Below the pieces are notes generated by a model. It saw nothing but the letters and a program-made list of their open reading frames with translations. It was not told where the DNA came from and did no database searches. Below, piece after piece: positions 38,476-49,123 of a stretch of DNA of 64,000 bases (position 1 is the first letter of the stretch; the number at the start of each line of letters is the position of its first letter). The DNA is from Gammaproteobacteria bacterium. Its GTDB lineage: Bacteria; Pseudomonadota; Gammaproteobacteria; UWMA-0217. Where the stretch lies: assembly GCA_026981985.1 (NCBI GenBank), contig JALSHZ010000063.1:1-64000 (forward strand), written 5' to 3'. The position numbers were made by a program, and so were the translations under genes.

Positions 38476-38571
38476 GTGTACAGGCAGCGGGCTAACCGCT
38501 TCGCCATGATGTCCAATATCCGGCAGCCCGGCGGCTGTGCCGGAAATGAATTTCTGAGGAGTACGGAGTCC

Positions 38572-39300
38572 ATGACAGAAACTACAGGCCAACCCTACAA
38601 ACGCATTCTTCTCAAGCTCAGTGGTGAGGCGCTGATGGGCGATTCCGACTACGGTATTGAGCCGGCGATGATCGAACGAGTCGCAAAAGAGGTCGTGGAG
38701 CTTGCCGATATGGGCGTCCAGGTCGCCATGGTCGTTGGTGGCGGCAACATCTTTCGTGGTGCTGGTCTGGCCCAGGGCGGTATGGATCGGGTGACCGGGG
38801 ATCACATGGGGATGTTAGCTACCGTGATCAATGCGCTGGCATTGCAAGATGCGGTGGAGCGCCAGGGTCGCCAGGTGCGGGTCATGTCGGCGCTATCAAT
38901 TCATCAAGTCTGTGAGGACTATATTCGTCGTCGTGCAATTCGGCATTTGGAGAAAGGGCGCGTCGTCGTTTTCGCCGCAGGAACCGGCAACCCATATTTT
39001 ACCACCGACTCAGCCGCCAGCCTGCGCGGTATCGAGATCAAGGCAGATGTGCTGTTGAAGGCGACCAAAGTCGATGGCGTATATAATGCCGATCCAGTGA
39101 AGGTCGCGAATGCGACCCGGTATGATAAGGTCACTTTCGACGAGGCGCTGGAGAAAAAGCTGGGCGTGATGGATGCGACCGCTATCGTCATGTGTCGGGA
39201 CAATGATCTGCCACTGCGGATATTCAATATCTACGATCCGGGCAATCTGGTACGGGTCGTCAAAGGCGAAGACATCGGAACGCTGGTATACAGAGGATAA
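38572..39300 (+). CDS. pyrH: Uridylate kinase
   Basis: Phosphorylates UMP to UDP. 242 aa from ATG 38572 with GGAG upstream (the track begins at 38476 inside the terminator region). Amino-acid-kinase fold: [47 protein letters not shown]. frr follows 5 nt later. The region before it holds the tsf terminator, so pyrH-frr must have its own promoter or read-through. Confidence 0.97.
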   Translation: MTETTGQPYKRILLKLSGEALMGDSDYGIEPAMIERVAKEVVELADMGVQVAMVVGGGNIFRGAGLAQGGMDRVTGDHMGMLATVINALALQDAVERQGRQVRVMSALSIHQVCEDYIRRRAIRHLEKGRVVVFAAGTGNPYFTTDSAASLRGIEIKADVLLKATKVDGVYNADPVKVANATRYDKVTFDEALEKKLGVMDATAIVMCRDNDLPLRIFNIYDPGNLVRVVKGEDIGTLVYRG

Positions 39301-39305
39301 CCACG

Positions 39306-39863
39306 ATGATTGATGAAATTCTGAAAGATGCCGAAGCGCGCATGAACAAGAGCATCGCAGCGCTGCAGAACGAACTGGCCAAGATCCGTACCGGGCGGGC
39401 TCACCCCAGCCTGCTGGATCACGTCACGGTCGACTACTACGGTTCGGAAGTCCCCATCAGCCAGGTCGCCAATGTCAATGTCGATGACCCACGCACGCTG
39501 GCGGTCACCCCCTGGGAAAAAGACATGGTCGGTAAGGTGGAAAAGGCGATTATGACTTCCGACCTCGGTCTGAACCCGGTGACGGCGGGAACCGTGATTC
39601 GGGTGCCCATGCCAGCGCTGACGGAAGAGCGTCGCCGCGATCTGGTCAAGGTGGTGCGTCAGGAGCTGGAAGCCGGCAAGGTTGCGGTGCGTAATATTCG
39701 ACGCGATGCCAACAGTGACCTCAAGGAGTTGGAAAAAGAGAAAGAGATTTCCGAGGACGACGAACGGCGGGCCCAGGAGCAGGTACAGAAGCTGACTGAC
39801 AAGGCCATCAAAGAGATGGAAGCGGTATTGGCGGTCAAGGAAAAGGAGCTGATGGAGATCTGA
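39306..39863 (+). CDS. frr: Ribosome recycling factor
   Basis: With EF-G, splits post-termination ribosomes. 185 aa: [58 protein letters not shown], and [23 protein letters not shown] in the second half of the helical domain. Spaced 5 nt from pyrH and 29 nt from uppS. Confidence 0.98.
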   Translation: MIDEILKDAEARMNKSIAALQNELAKIRTGRAHPSLLDHVTVDYYGSEVPISQVANVNVDDPRTLAVTPWEKDMVGKVEKAIMTSDLGLNPVTAGTVIRVPMPALTEERRRDLVKVVRQELEAGKVAVRNIRRDANSDLKELEKEKEISEDDERRAQEQVQKLTDKAIKEMEAVLAVKEKELMEI

Positions 39864-39892
39864 CGTCAGTCAGGCGCCTTCGGGACAAAACA

Positions 39893-40618
39893 TTGCAAAC
39901 AAGAATCCCCCGGCATGTTGCCATTATCATGGATGGAAACGGCAGATGGGCCAAGGCGCGCCATTTGCCGCGCACGGCTGGCCACAAGAAAGGGGTCGAT
40001 GCCACGCGCAAGGCCGTCGAATATTGCTCGAATGCCGGCGTTGAGGTATTGACCGTATTCGCTTTCAGCAGTGAAAACTGGCGCCGCCCCGAGGGTGAAG
40101 TGTCGACGCTGATGGAGCTGTTCTTCTCCTCGTTACGCCGCGAGGCGAAACGGATGAAGGAGAAGGATATCCGTATGCGAATCATCGGTGATCGTTCCCG
40201 CTTTCCGGAAAAATTGCAGCAGGAGATGGCAGCAACCGAAGCGGTGACGGAACACTGTGGTGGCATGCTGTTCCAGATCGCAGCCAATTATGGTGGCCGT
40301 GCAGATCTGGTCTTCGCGATGCGTCAGCTCGGACAGGAACTGCTCGAGGGCAAGCTGACACTTGATGACATCGATGACGAGGCCATTGCGGCTCACACCT
40401 TCACGGCGGGAATCCCTGATCCTGACCTGTTTATTCGCACCGGGGGAGAACAGCGCATTAGCAACTTTCTACTGTGGCAGATCGCTTACACCGAACTCTA
40501 CTTTACCGATGTTCTCTGGCCCGATTTCGGTGCGCGCTGCCTCGATGAAGCGTTTGCCGATTTCGCCGCCCGGGAGCGTCGTTTTGGCAAAATCAGTGAG
40601 CAGGTGCGCCATGCTTAG
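39893..40618 (+). CDS. uppS: Undecaprenyl diphosphate synthase (cis-prenyltransferase)
   Basis: Makes the C55 lipid carrier for peptidoglycan and O-antigen by adding eight isoprene units to FPP. 241 aa from a TTG start at 39893 (no ATG or GTG upstream in frame fits the family). Catalytic IIMDGNGRWAKARHLPRTAGHKKG, FAFSSENWRRP and RTGGEQRISNFLLWQIAYTELYF are intact. The 3' end overlaps cdsA by 8 nt. Confidence 0.96.
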   Translation: MQTRIPRHVAIIMDGNGRWAKARHLPRTAGHKKGVDATRKAVEYCSNAGVEVLTVFAFSSENWRRPEGEVSTLMELFFSSLRREAKRMKEKDIRMRIIGDRSRFPEKLQQEMAATEAVTEHCGGMLFQIAANYGGRADLVFAMRQLGQELLEGKLTLDDIDDEAIAAHTFTAGIPDPDLFIRTGGEQRISNFLLWQIAYTELYFTDVLWPDFGARCLDEAFADFAARERRFGKISEQVRHA

Positions 40619-41438
40619 GCAACGGCTGGTATCTGGCGTATTGCTCGCGATTGTTCTCGTTAGTATTGTGTTGCTGGCACCGCATTCTGTGTTTGCCGCT
40701 GCCTTTGCCGTGCTGTTTGGCATCGGTGCAGTGGAGTGGGGGCGGCTGACGTCGCTGGACACACCGATGGCTGAGACGGCCTTTTTAGCCGGTTTTGTCG
40801 CCGCGGTGGTGCTGCTCTGGTGGACGCGTGATGGCATGCTGACGCAATGGTGGATCGCCGTGGCGGCGTTGTTCTGGGTCGTGGTGTTTTTTGCACTGCG
40901 CCATTATCGCCAGGCGCTCGACCAAAGCCCCCGCTGGCAGCGTCCCTTGTCGGCGAGTGGTCTGCTGCTGCTGCCCGCGGCGTGGGCGGCGTTTGTCGCC
41001 TTGCACGAGATTCATCCCGGCTGGGTGCTCTATATCATGATGCTCTGTGGCTTGGCGGATTCCTTTGCCTTCCTGTTTGGCAAGATGTTTGGAAAAAACA
41101 AGCTGGCGCCTGAACTCAGCCCCGGCAAGACGATCGAGGGTGCAGCTGGCGGCTTGTTCAGCGTGCTGGTTTTCTCGCTACTGGCGGCGTTTTACTGGCA
41201 AGGATTTTCCGGCCTGCAGACCGTCGCCTTCGTTGCGTTGAGCCTGTTTGTTGGTTTGATCTCGATCGAGGGTGATCTGTTTGAAAGCCTGATCAAACGC
41301 GAGGCCGGAGAGAAAGACAGCGGCAGGATCCTGCCCGGTCATGGTGGTATTCTGGATCGCTTCGACAGCCATATCGCTGCGTCTCCGGTATTCTATCTCG
41401 GCCTCAACGGCGTGCTGGCCTGGACACAGAGATCCTGA
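40611..41438 (+). CDS. cdsA: Phosphatidate cytidylyltransferase
   Basis: Makes CDP-diacylglycerol for phospholipid synthesis at the inner membrane. 275 aa from ATG 40611; the track's 40362 start reads through uppS in the wrong frame. About eight TM segments; the signature [20 protein letters not shown] continues with GILDRFDS near the C-terminus, and [13 protein letters not shown] precedes it. It is followed by dxr after 2 nt. Confidence 0.96.
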   Translation: MLRQRLVSGVLLAIVLVSIVLLAPHSVFAAAFAVLFGIGAVEWGRLTSLDTPMAETAFLAGFVAAVVLLWWTRDGMLTQWWIAVAALFWVVVFFALRHYRQALDQSPRWQRPLSASGLLLLPAAWAAFVALHEIHPGWVLYIMMLCGLADSFAFLFGKMFGKNKLAPELSPGKTIEGAAGGLFSVLVFSLLAAFYWQGFSGLQTVAFVALSLFVGLISIEGDLFESLIKREAGEKDSGRILPGHGGILDRFDSHIAASPVFYLGLNGVLAWTQRS

Positions 41439-41440
41439 CC

Positions 41441-42625
41441 ATGTCTCAGGGTATTACCATATTGGGTTCGACAGGAACGATCGGTGTCAACACGCTGGAT
41501 GTGATCGAGCGTAACCCCGACCGTTTTCATGTGGTGGCGTTGACCGCCAACAACAACGTTGCATTGCTGCTGGAACAGACGATGCGCTGGCAGCCGCGTT
41601 GGGTTGCGCTGGCCGATGAAGAGAAGGCCGAGACGTTTAGCCGAGAGGTTCAGGCGCGCGGACTCGACGTCGAGGTGCTTGGCGGACAAGAGGGGCTCTG
41701 TGAGGTGTGTCGGCTGGAAGAGGCTGATCAGGTGATGGCCGGCATCGTTGGCGCCGCTGGTCTGCCGCCGACGCTCGCAGCAGCCGAGGCAGGCAAGCGC
41801 GTTTTGCTCGCCAACAAAGAAGCACTGGTGATGTCCGGGGCGTTGTTCATGGATACCGTGCGCCGCCACGGGGCGGAGCTGCTGCCAATCGATAGCGAGC
41901 ACAACGCGGTATTTCAATGTCTGCCTGCCGACGGTTCGCAAGGGCTGCAGCAAAAGGGTGTGACCCGTATTTTGCTGACCGCTTCCGGTGGGCCGTTTCG
42001 CCAAGCATCACCCAGCGAGCTTGCTCGGGTCACGCCCAAGCAAGCCTGTGCGCATCCCAACTGGGTGATGGGGCGTAAGATTTCGGTTGATTCGGCGACC
42101 ATGATGAACAAGGGGCTGGAGATCATCGAGGCCTGTTGGCTGTTCGATACCAGTGTTGACAATATCGATGTGGTCATCCATCCGCAAAGCATCGTGCATT
42201 CGATGGTTGCCTATAGCGATGGTTCGGTACTGGCGCAAATGGGCAATCCCGACATGCGCACACCGATTGCGCATGCCATGGCTTGGCCGGAGCGTATCGG
42301 CTCGGGAGTCGAGCCGCTGGATCTTTACGCGGTCGCGAGGCTGGATTTCGAAATGCCAGATGTCGATCGGTTCCCGGCCCTGCGTCTGGCACGTGAGGCC
42401 TGTGCAGCGGCTGGTACAGCGACGACCGTACTCAATGCAGCCAATGAAGTGGCTGTCGAAGCCTTTCTCGATGGTCGCCTGCCGTTTACCGGTATCCCGG
42501 CGGTCATCGAGGACAGTCTCGAGAACATTCCAGTCGAGGAGGCCAGTAGCCTCGATGTCATTTACAACATCGATGCATTGACCCGTAAGCATGCCAGCGC
42601 CTTTGTCGCTGCGGGGGGAGTCTGA
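41441..42625 (+). CDS. dxr: 1-deoxy-D-xylulose 5-phosphate reductoisomerase
   Basis: Second step of the MEP isoprenoid pathway, 394 aa. NADPH site [18 protein letters not shown]; metal and substrate residues in [22 protein letters not shown] and the [23 protein letters not shown] block. Usual place between cdsA and rseP, so the operon supplies the isoprenoid precursor alongside UppS. Confidence 0.97.
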   Translation: MSQGITILGSTGTIGVNTLDVIERNPDRFHVVALTANNNVALLLEQTMRWQPRWVALADEEKAETFSREVQARGLDVEVLGGQEGLCEVCRLEEADQVMAGIVGAAGLPPTLAAAEAGKRVLLANKEALVMSGALFMDTVRRHGAELLPIDSEHNAVFQCLPADGSQGLQQKGVTRILLTASGGPFRQASPSELARVTPKQACAHPNWVMGRKISVDSATMMNKGLEIIEACWLFDTSVDNIDVVIHPQSIVHSMVAYSDGSVLAQMGNPDMRTPIAHAMAWPERIGSGVEPLDLYAVARLDFEMPDVDRFPALRLAREACAAAGTATTVLNAANEVAVEAFLDGRLPFTGIPAVIEDSLENIPVEEASSLDVIYNIDALTRKHASAFVAAGGV

Positions 42626-42626
42626 T

Positions 42627-43988
42627 ATGGGGTTTCTGACCAGTTTGATCGCATTTATCGTCGCCATCGGCATCCTGGTGGCGATACACGAGTTCGGCCA
42701 CTACTGGGTGGCAAGGAAGATGGGCGTCAAGGTGCTGCGCTTCTCGGTCGGTTTCGGCGCGCCGCTGTGGCGCAAGGTCGCTGGTGCCGATCAGACGGAA
42801 TACGTTATCGGCGCTATTCCCCTGGGCGGTTACGTCAAGATGCTCGATGAACGAGAGGGGGAGGTGCCAGAGGCCGAGCGGGATCGCGCCTTCAATCGCC
42901 AGAGCGTCGGCAAGCGCATCGCCATCGTTGCCGCTGGGCCGGTGTTCAACTTTCTGTTTGCAATTGCTGCCTACATGCTGATGTTCATGGTTGGCGTCAC
43001 TGGGCTCAAACCGGAGATCGGCGAAGTGCTGCCCGAATCGCCAGCCGCCCATGCGGGTATCGAAACCGGTTGGACTATTGCTGCGGTAGATGGCAAGCAA
43101 ACGCCCACCTGGGAAAATGCCGCGCTGGCGATCATCAACAAGGCAATGGACAAGGGGGTGGTTACGCTGACGCTGGTCGATGACGATGGCGCTACCCTGT
43201 CACGTACGCTGGATCTTGCTGACAGCAGAGAGTTGTTTGCCGATGGTGAAATTCTGGAGAACATCGGCATTCGCCCTTGGAGACCGCAGGTGCCCGCAGT
43301 GTTGGGCCGTCTGGTCGAGGGTGGGCCGGGTGCCAGCGCCGGGTTGCAGGCGGGAGACCGGGTGATCGGCATTGCTGGTAAGCCTGTGGCGGTCTGGCAA
43401 GACCTGGTGGCGGCGGTGCGGTCCCGTCCGGGTGAAAGGGTCGAATTTGAGGTGGAGCGCGACGGTTCGCGGCTGGCGTTTGCGGTGCAACTGGAAGCGG
43501 TCGACGAGGGCAAGCTCAGTATCGGGCGGGTCGGCGCCATCCCTCAGGTCGACGAAAAGCTGCTGGCCGCACATCGCGTCGAGGTACGTTACAACCCGTT
43601 GACTGCGTTCATTCAGGGCGTGAAGCGAACCTGGGACATGTCGATTCTCACATTGCGTTTTATGGGCAAGATGCTGACTGGGCAGGCTTCGCTGGATAAC
43701 GTCAGCGGGCCGATTACCATCGCCCAGTACGCAGGGGTGTCCGCACTCATTGGCGTCTCGGCATTTCTTGGCTTTCTCGGCATTGTCAGCGTCAGCCTCG
43801 GTGTGCTCAATCTGCTGCCGATACCGGTGCTCGATGGTGGCCATTTGCTGTTCTATTTGATCGAGGCAGTGAAAGGCTCACCGCTTTCCGAGACTGCTGA
43901 GGCGATTGGTCAGCGCATCGGTCTGGGCTTGCTGGCGATGCTGATGGGGCTCGCATTTTTCAATGATTTCAATAGGTTGTTTGGTTAA
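42627..43988 (+). CDS. rseP: Site-2 protease RseP
   Basis: Inner-membrane zinc protease that cleaves anti-sigma factor RseA in the envelope stress response. 453 aa from ATG 42627 with GGGGGAG upstream (the track begins at 42591). Zinc site HEFGH in TM1, the GYVKMLDEREGEVP loop, two tandem PDZ domains (about 110-205 and 205-300) and the third zinc ligand in NLLPIPVLDGGHLL. The stop overlaps the bamA ATG by one base (TAATG). Confidence 0.97.
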   Translation: MGFLTSLIAFIVAIGILVAIHEFGHYWVARKMGVKVLRFSVGFGAPLWRKVAGADQTEYVIGAIPLGGYVKMLDEREGEVPEAERDRAFNRQSVGKRIAIVAAGPVFNFLFAIAAYMLMFMVGVTGLKPEIGEVLPESPAAHAGIETGWTIAAVDGKQTPTWENAALAIINKAMDKGVVTLTLVDDDGATLSRTLDLADSRELFADGEILENIGIRPWRPQVPAVLGRLVEGGPGASAGLQAGDRVIGIAGKPVAVWQDLVAAVRSRPGERVEFEVERDGSRLAFAVQLEAVDEGKLSIGRVGAIPQVDEKLLAAHRVEVRYNPLTAFIQGVKRTWDMSILTLRFMGKMLTGQASLDNVSGPITIAQYAGVSALIGVSAFLGFLGIVSVSLGVLNLLPIPVLDGGHLLFYLIEAVKGSPLSETAEAIGQRIGLGLLAMLMGLAFFNDFNRLFG

Positions 43989-46276
43989 TGTCGATACGTC
44001 TCACGGCTTTGTTGCTGTTGCTGGTGGTTAGCTGCGGCAGTTTGTATGCGGCAGATGCGCGCAAGGTAGAGGATATCCGTATCGTCGGCCTGGAGCGGGT
44101 ATCGAAAGGTGCAGTATTCGCCCATTTACCAGTCGATGTCGGTGATCGGGTAAAGCCCGGTATCGAAACATCGCGGATCATCAAATCCCTCTACAAGAGC
44201 GGTTTCTTCGACGACATCAAGCTTGGCTTCGATGGCAATACCCTGGTGATCAAGGTGCGCGAGCGCCCCGCCATTGCCAATATCACGATCGAAGGCAACA
44301 AGAGCATCGATACCGAGACGCTGCAAGAGGCACTGCGCAAGGCGGGGATCGACAAAGGGCGTGTCTTCAATCGTTCTGTTCTCGACAGTATAGAGCGTGA
44401 GCTGCGTGAGCAGTATCTGGCGCAGGGTAAATACAACGTCAAGATCGCGTCAAAGGAGAAGCCGCTGGACGGCAACCGTGTCGATCTGGCCATCGACATT
44501 TCCGAAGGCGTCGTGACACGCATCCGGCGAGTCGAAATTCTCGGTAACGAACACTTCAGCGACGAGGAGTTGCTGAAGAACTTCAATTCCGGCGTACCGT
44601 CATGGTGGGCGTTTCTCAGCTCCAAAGACAAGTATGCGAAACAGAAGCTGGAAGCTGACCTGGAGATACTGCGCGCGTTCTACATGGATCGTGGCTATCT
44701 CAACTTCAATATCGATTCGACACAGGTGACATTGACGCCCGACAAGAAAGATCTCTATATCACCATCAACGTCAGTGAGGGAGAGCGCTATACCGTGCGT
44801 GATGTGGAGATCAAGGGCAAGACGGCAGGCAAGGCGAGCGAACTCGCCGATGCGGTCAAGGTGACGGAAGGCGAGACGTTTTCGCGGGCCAAGATTGCTG
44901 ATTCGATTCGCGAGATGAAAGATGACCTTGGCAGCGAGGGATTCGCCTTTGCCGATATCAACGTGCTGCCCCGAATTGATGAAGAGAACAATAGCGTCGA
45001 GCTGGATTTCATCGTTGATCCTGGCAAACGCGTCTATGTACGCAAGATCATGTTTTTTGGCAATTCGAAAACACGGGATGAGGTGTTCCGCCGGGAGATG
45101 CGGCAGCTTGAAGGCAGCTGGTACTCGTCGACGAAGATCAAGCGATCACGCGTACGCATCCAGCGTCTGCCATTTGTCGAAACCGTGAATATCGAACGCA
45201 AGCGTGTGCCGGGCAGGGATGATCTCGTTGATCTGGAGGTGACGGTGACCGAGCGGCTGGCGGGCAGCTTTTCCGCCGGCATGGGCTATTCCCAGGCTGA
45301 GGGCCTGCTCATCAATCTGGCGTTCAGTCAGGAAAATGCTTTTGGCTCCGGCAAGCGGTTGTCGGTCAATTTCAACAATAGCTCATCAAACACTATTTAC
45401 AGCGTTTCCTATACCAATCCCTACTATACGATCGACGGCATTTCGCGCGGCTTCAATGCTTTCTATCGCAAGACCGATGCTGGCAAGCTCGACGTCGTCG
45501 ACTACATTGCCGATCGCTGGGGACTCGGCATGAGTTATGGTATTCCGCTGACAGAATACGATGGCCTGCGTTTGAGCCTCAACTATGAAAATATCGTGAT
45601 CAAGACCAGCGATCGCTCTCCTGCTGAAATCAAGGATTTCGTCGATGTAAACGGCGACAAGTACGATGAATACACGCTCAATGCCACCTTCACCCACGAC
45701 ACAAGGGATCGCACGGTATTTGCGTCAGACGGAAATCTTCAGCGCCTGCGCCTGGAAGTGGCCGCGCCAGGATCCGACCTCGACTACTACAAACTCAGCT
45801 ATCGCAATGTGTTGCTGTTCCCGTTCGGCGAGCGCTTCACACTTCAGGGGATGATGGATCTGGCCTATGGTGACAGCTACAACGAAACCACCGACCTGCC
45901 ATTTTTCGAGAAGTATTATGCGGGCGGAATACGTTCTGTGCGCGGTTATCGCGCCAACAGCCTTGGCCCGCGTTCGGTTTCGACAGACGACCCGTTCGGT
46001 GGCAATTTCAGAACGTTGGCGAGTCTGGAGTTCTTTTTCCCCGCGCCCTTCGCCAAGGACAATCGATCGGTACGGATGGGGGCATTTGTCGATGCCGGCA
46101 ATGTGTTCACCGACTATGATGATTTCGATGAGAATGAGCTGAGACTGTCGGCAGGTATGTCGTTTGAATGGCTGTCACCGGTCGGGCCGCTGGTGTTCAG
46201 TCTGGCTGATGCGCTGAACGATGAGGATGGGGATTCTACACAGCAGTTTCAGTTCAGTATTGGGGCATCTTTTTGA
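43988..46276 (+). CDS. bamA: Outer-membrane assembly factor BamA
   Basis: Inserts beta-barrel proteins into the outer membrane. 762 aa: a signal peptide (LTALLLLLVVSCGSLYA), five POTRA domains (about 22-420), then the 16-strand barrel. The loop 6 signature VRGY sits in GGIRSVRGYRANSLGPRS. The protein ends QFQFSIGASF with a terminal Phe, as expected for a Bam substrate signal. It is shorter than E. coli BamA (810). Confidence 0.98.
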   Translation: MSIRLTALLLLLVVSCGSLYAADARKVEDIRIVGLERVSKGAVFAHLPVDVGDRVKPGIETSRIIKSLYKSGFFDDIKLGFDGNTLVIKVRERPAIANITIEGNKSIDTETLQEALRKAGIDKGRVFNRSVLDSIERELREQYLAQGKYNVKIASKEKPLDGNRVDLAIDISEGVVTRIRRVEILGNEHFSDEELLKNFNSGVPSWWAFLSSKDKYAKQKLEADLEILRAFYMDRGYLNFNIDSTQVTLTPDKKDLYITINVSEGERYTVRDVEIKGKTAGKASELADAVKVTEGETFSRAKIADSIREMKDDLGSEGFAFADINVLPRIDEENNSVELDFIVDPGKRVYVRKIMFFGNSKTRDEVFRREMRQLEGSWYSSTKIKRSRVRIQRLPFVETVNIERKRVPGRDDLVDLEVTVTERLAGSFSAGMGYSQAEGLLINLAFSQENAFGSGKRLSVNFNNSSSNTIYSVSYTNPYYTIDGISRGFNAFYRKTDAGKLDVVDYIADRWGLGMSYGIPLTEYDGLRLSLNYENIVIKTSDRSPAEIKDFVDVNGDKYDEYTLNATFTHDTRDRTVFASDGNLQRLRLEVAAPGSDLDYYKLSYRNVLLFPFGERFTLQGMMDLAYGDSYNETTDLPFFEKYYAGGIRSVRGYRANSLGPRSVSTDDPFGGNFRTLASLEFFFPAPFAKDNRSVRMGAFVDAGNVFTDYDDFDENELRLSAGMSFEWLSPVGPLVFSLADALNDEDGDSTQQFQFSIGASF

Positions 46277-46318
46277 CAGTTGCTATTACTGTCAGTTGAA
46301 ATTCAGGAGAAGTTGATA

Positions 46319-46834
46319 ATGAAAACCAAGCTGTTTGCGTCGCTGCTATTGGCAGTGATCATGTCTGTGGCTGCCAGCGTGGCACAAGCTGAAACAAAGA
46401 TCGGCGCGGTCAGCATGGCGCGCTTGATGGAATCGGCACCTCAGGTCAAGCGTGCCAGTGAAAAGATCAAGGCCGAATTCGCCGAGCGCGAAAAGCAGCT
46501 GATCGAAGAGCAGGAGGAGATCAAGAAGCTGCAAGAAAATTATCGACGGGATCGTGAAGTGATGTCGGCGACCGAGCGGGAAAAGGCAGAAAACACCTTG
46601 CGCGAACGGGTGCGGGAATTCAAGCGCAAGTCCGATGCGTTTGCTGCTGATTTCAGTGAGGCGCGCAATCAGGCGTTGGGTGGTTTGCAGAGCGATATCT
46701 ACAAGGCTATTGTCGATATCGCTGAAGCTGAACACTATGATTTGATTGTCAGCGAAAGCGTGCTTTACGTGAGTAAGCGCATCGATATTACCGACAAGGT
46801 GATTGCCCGCCTGCAAAAGCAAACGGCCAAGTAA
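46319..46834 (+). CDS. skp: Periplasmic chaperone Skp (OmpH family)
   Basis: Holds unfolded outer-membrane proteins in the periplasm. 171 aa from ATG 46319 with AGGAGA upstream (the track begins at 46280). A signal peptide (MKTKLFASLLLAVIMSVAASVAQA) is followed by beta segments ETKIGAVSMARLMESAPQ, long charged coiled-coil arms (AEFAEREKQLIEEQEEIKKL) and the C-terminal body strand YDLIVSESVLYVSKRIDIT. The conserved position is between bamA and lpxD. Confidence 0.95.
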   Translation: MKTKLFASLLLAVIMSVAASVAQAETKIGAVSMARLMESAPQVKRASEKIKAEFAEREKQLIEEQEEIKKLQENYRRDREVMSATEREKAENTLRERVREFKRKSDAFAADFSEARNQALGGLQSDIYKAIVDIAEAEHYDLIVSESVLYVSKRIDITDKVIARLQKQTAK

Positions 46835-46839
46835 CGCGC

Positions 46840-47874
46840 GTGAAGTTTACTGCTGCTCAGCTCGCTGAACGATTACAGTTCGACCTGCAGGGTGATGGTG
46901 ACGTCATGCTGGAAGGCGTCAATGATCTGCGCAAGGCATCACCGGGTGAGCTGAGTTTTCTTGCATCGGCAAAGTATTTGCCATTCCTGAGGGATACGGC
47001 AGCTTCAGCGGTGATCATGAGGACAGCGCAGCTGGCGGATTGTCCGCCGGGTGTAACAGCGCTGATCACCAGCGACCCCTATCTCGGCTATGCACGGGCG
47101 GCGCAGTTGTTGTACCCGCCACGGCGCTATGCGCCGGGCATTCATGCTTCTGCTGTGGTTGATGCGAGCGCTAGCGTTGACGAGTCGGTACATATCGGTG
47201 CGCACTGCTATATCGGCGCCGGTGTGGCGCTGGAACACAGCGTCGTCGTGCTGCCTGGTTGTGTCATCGAGGATGGCGTGCGCATTGGTGCTGGCACAGT
47301 TTTGGAACCGAATGTTACCTTGATGTCAAATGTCGTCGTCGGCGAAGGTTGTCTGTTGCACTCGGGCGCAGTTATCGGAGGGGATGGCTTCGGTTTTGCC
47401 AATGATCAGGGTGAGTGGGTCAAGATTCCGCAGCTCGGTGGTGTGAGAATTGGCAATGATGTCGAGATCGGCGCCAATACCACGATCGATCGCGGTGCGC
47501 TCGAGGATACTGTAATATCCGATGGGGTTAAGCTCGATAACCTTATTCAGATTGCCCACAACGTCAGAATCGGGCGTGATACCGCCATTGCCGGATGTAC
47601 CGGTATCGCGGGTAGCACGGTGGTTGGTGAACGCTGTGCGATTGGGGGCGGTGTTGGTATAACGGGCCACATAGAGATCGCCGATGGGGTGATGGTGACC
47701 GGACGCAGCTTCGTCGCACAGAGTATTCCCGAAGCGGGAAGCTATTCCTCTGAGACGCCGCTGCAACCTACGGGGAAATGGCGCCGCAACTATCTGCGCT
47801 ATCGCGAGCTGGACGATATTGCGCGACGTCTGAAAAAACTGGAAGGAAAATTGCAGGAAGCCGATGACGAATAG
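46840..47874 (+). CDS. lpxD: UDP-3-O-(3-hydroxyacyl)glucosamine N-acyltransferase
   Basis: Third step of lipid A synthesis, 344 aa, GTG start. An N-terminal uridine-binding domain (FTAAQLAERLQFDLQGDGDV, LSFLASAKYL) precedes the left-handed beta-helix of hexapeptide repeats. The catalytic His is in the region IQIAHNVRIGRDT, and HSGAVIGGDGFGFA is the acyl-binding region. The 3' end overlaps fabZ by 11 nt. Confidence 0.97.
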   Translation: MKFTAAQLAERLQFDLQGDGDVMLEGVNDLRKASPGELSFLASAKYLPFLRDTAASAVIMRTAQLADCPPGVTALITSDPYLGYARAAQLLYPPRRYAPGIHASAVVDASASVDESVHIGAHCYIGAGVALEHSVVVLPGCVIEDGVRIGAGTVLEPNVTLMSNVVVGEGCLLHSGAVIGGDGFGFANDQGEWVKIPQLGGVRIGNDVEIGANTTIDRGALEDTVISDGVKLDNLIQIAHNVRIGRDTAIAGCTGIAGSTVVGERCAIGGGVGITGHIEIADGVMVTGRSFVAQSIPEAGSYSSETPLQPTGKWRRNYLRYRELDDIARRLKKLEGKLQEADDE

Positions 47875-48337
47875 TGTCGAAGAATATACTGGAATGACGA
47901 TTGCGGAAATCATGGCTTACCTGCCACACCGATTTCCAATGCTGCTGGTTGATCGGGTTGTCGAGTTTACGCCGGGTGAGTCACTGACCGCGCTGAAGAA
48001 CGTCACTGTCAATGAGCCATTTTTTCAGGGACATTTCCCGCAAGAGCCAATCTTTCCGGGCGTACTGATCATAGAAGCGCTGGCACAGGCCTGTGGCGTA
48101 TACGACTACGCCTGCCGGGCTGCTGCTGGCGAGTCGACGGATTTCGTGTTTCTGCTGGTATCCATCGACAATGTGCGTTTCCGTCAGCAGGTGGTTCCGG
48201 GCGATCAACTGATCCTGTCGATTAATCCCCTGTCGAAAAAACGCAATATGATCAAAGTGGAGGCCATAGCCTCGGTGGATGGAAAAACCGTTGCTTCGGC
48301 TGTGCTGATGTGCGCGAAGAAGGAGACTCCGGCTTGA
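47864..48337 (+). CDS. fabZ: 3-hydroxyacyl-[acyl-carrier-protein] dehydratase
   Basis: Dehydrates 3-hydroxyacyl-ACP in fatty-acid elongation and competes with LpxA for the substrate. 157 aa. Catalytic His in YLPHRFPMLLVDRV, Glu in LIIEALAQACGVY, hot-dog fold strand DNVRFRQQVVPGDQL. The stop TGA overlaps the lpxA TTG start. Confidence 0.97.
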   Translation: MTNSVEEYTGMTIAEIMAYLPHRFPMLLVDRVVEFTPGESLTALKNVTVNEPFFQGHFPQEPIFPGVLIIEALAQACGVYDYACRAAAGESTDFVFLLVSIDNVRFRQQVVPGDQLILSINPLSKKRNMIKVEAIASVDGKTVASAVLMCAKKETPA

Positions 48338-49101
48338 TCGATTCGCGTGCAATTATCGATCCGGCAGCACGGATCAGCGACGATGTGACGATTGGCCCTT
48401 ATGCGGTGATCGGGGCCGATGTCGATATCGGCCCCGGCTGCTGGATTGGCCCCCATGTTGTCATCAATGGACCCACCAGCATTGGCCGGGACAATCGCAT
48501 CTACCAATTCTGTTCGATTGGCGAAGCACCGCAGGATCTTAAATACAATGGGGAGCCGACGCGGCTGCGGATTGGTGAGCGCAATACATTCCGTGAATAC
48601 TGCACCATCAATCGGGGCACAGTCACTGGCCATGGGGAAACGGTGATCGGCAATGACAACCTGATCATGGCGTATGTCCACGTCGCGCACGACTGCATTA
48701 TCGGCAACAACACCGTATTTTCCAATGGTGCATCACTGGCCGGGCATGTGACGATTGGAGATTATGCGATCCTCGGAGGCTTCACCCTTGTGCATCAGTT
48801 TAGCGAAATTGGCGCACACGCTTTTACCGGCATGGGTACAGCGCTGAACCGTGATTTGCCACCTTACACCATTGCCTCGGGCAACTACGCCCGCGCTATC
48901 GGAATCAACAAGGAAGGACTCAAGCGTCGGGGATTTTCCGCAGATGCCATTCGGGCGCTGTCACAGGCGTTCAAACTGCTGATTCGTGGTCGTGACCGAA
49001 ACAATGCGCTGGCCGAAGTGCGTGTGCTGGTGGATGAGTTTCCCGACGTGAAGGTGTTCGTCGATTTTATCGAGAATAGCGAGCGCGGAATTGTACGCTA
49101 A
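48334..49101 (+). CDS. lpxA: UDP-N-acetylglucosamine acyltransferase
   Basis: First step of lipid A synthesis. 255 aa from TTG 48334, placed by AAGGAG 8 nt upstream and the family opening (M)IDSRAIIDPAARISDDV; the track's GTG 48310 gives eight extra residues. Hexapeptide repeats, catalytic His in AYVHVAHDCIIGNN, C-terminal helical domain from about 190. lpxB, which normally follows, is absent; a MITE copy begins 15 nt after the stop. Confidence 0.97.
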   Translation: MIDSRAIIDPAARISDDVTIGPYAVIGADVDIGPGCWIGPHVVINGPTSIGRDNRIYQFCSIGEAPQDLKYNGEPTRLRIGERNTFREYCTINRGTVTGHGETVIGNDNLIMAYVHVAHDCIIGNNTVFSNGASLAGHVTIGDYAILGGFTLVHQFSEIGAHAFTGMGTALNRDLPPYTIASGNYARAIGINKEGLKRRGFSADAIRALSQAFKLLIRGRDRNNALAEVRVLVDEFPDVKVFVDFIENSERGIVR

Positions 49102-49123
49102 GTGTTAGATGGCCATCGGGTTT

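Noticed and set aside
37207-38805. 532-aa minus-strand open frame across tsf
   Set aside because: It is antisense to the unmistakable tsf gene and runs into rpsB and pyrH. It has no family resemblance and arises from GC-rich codon usage.
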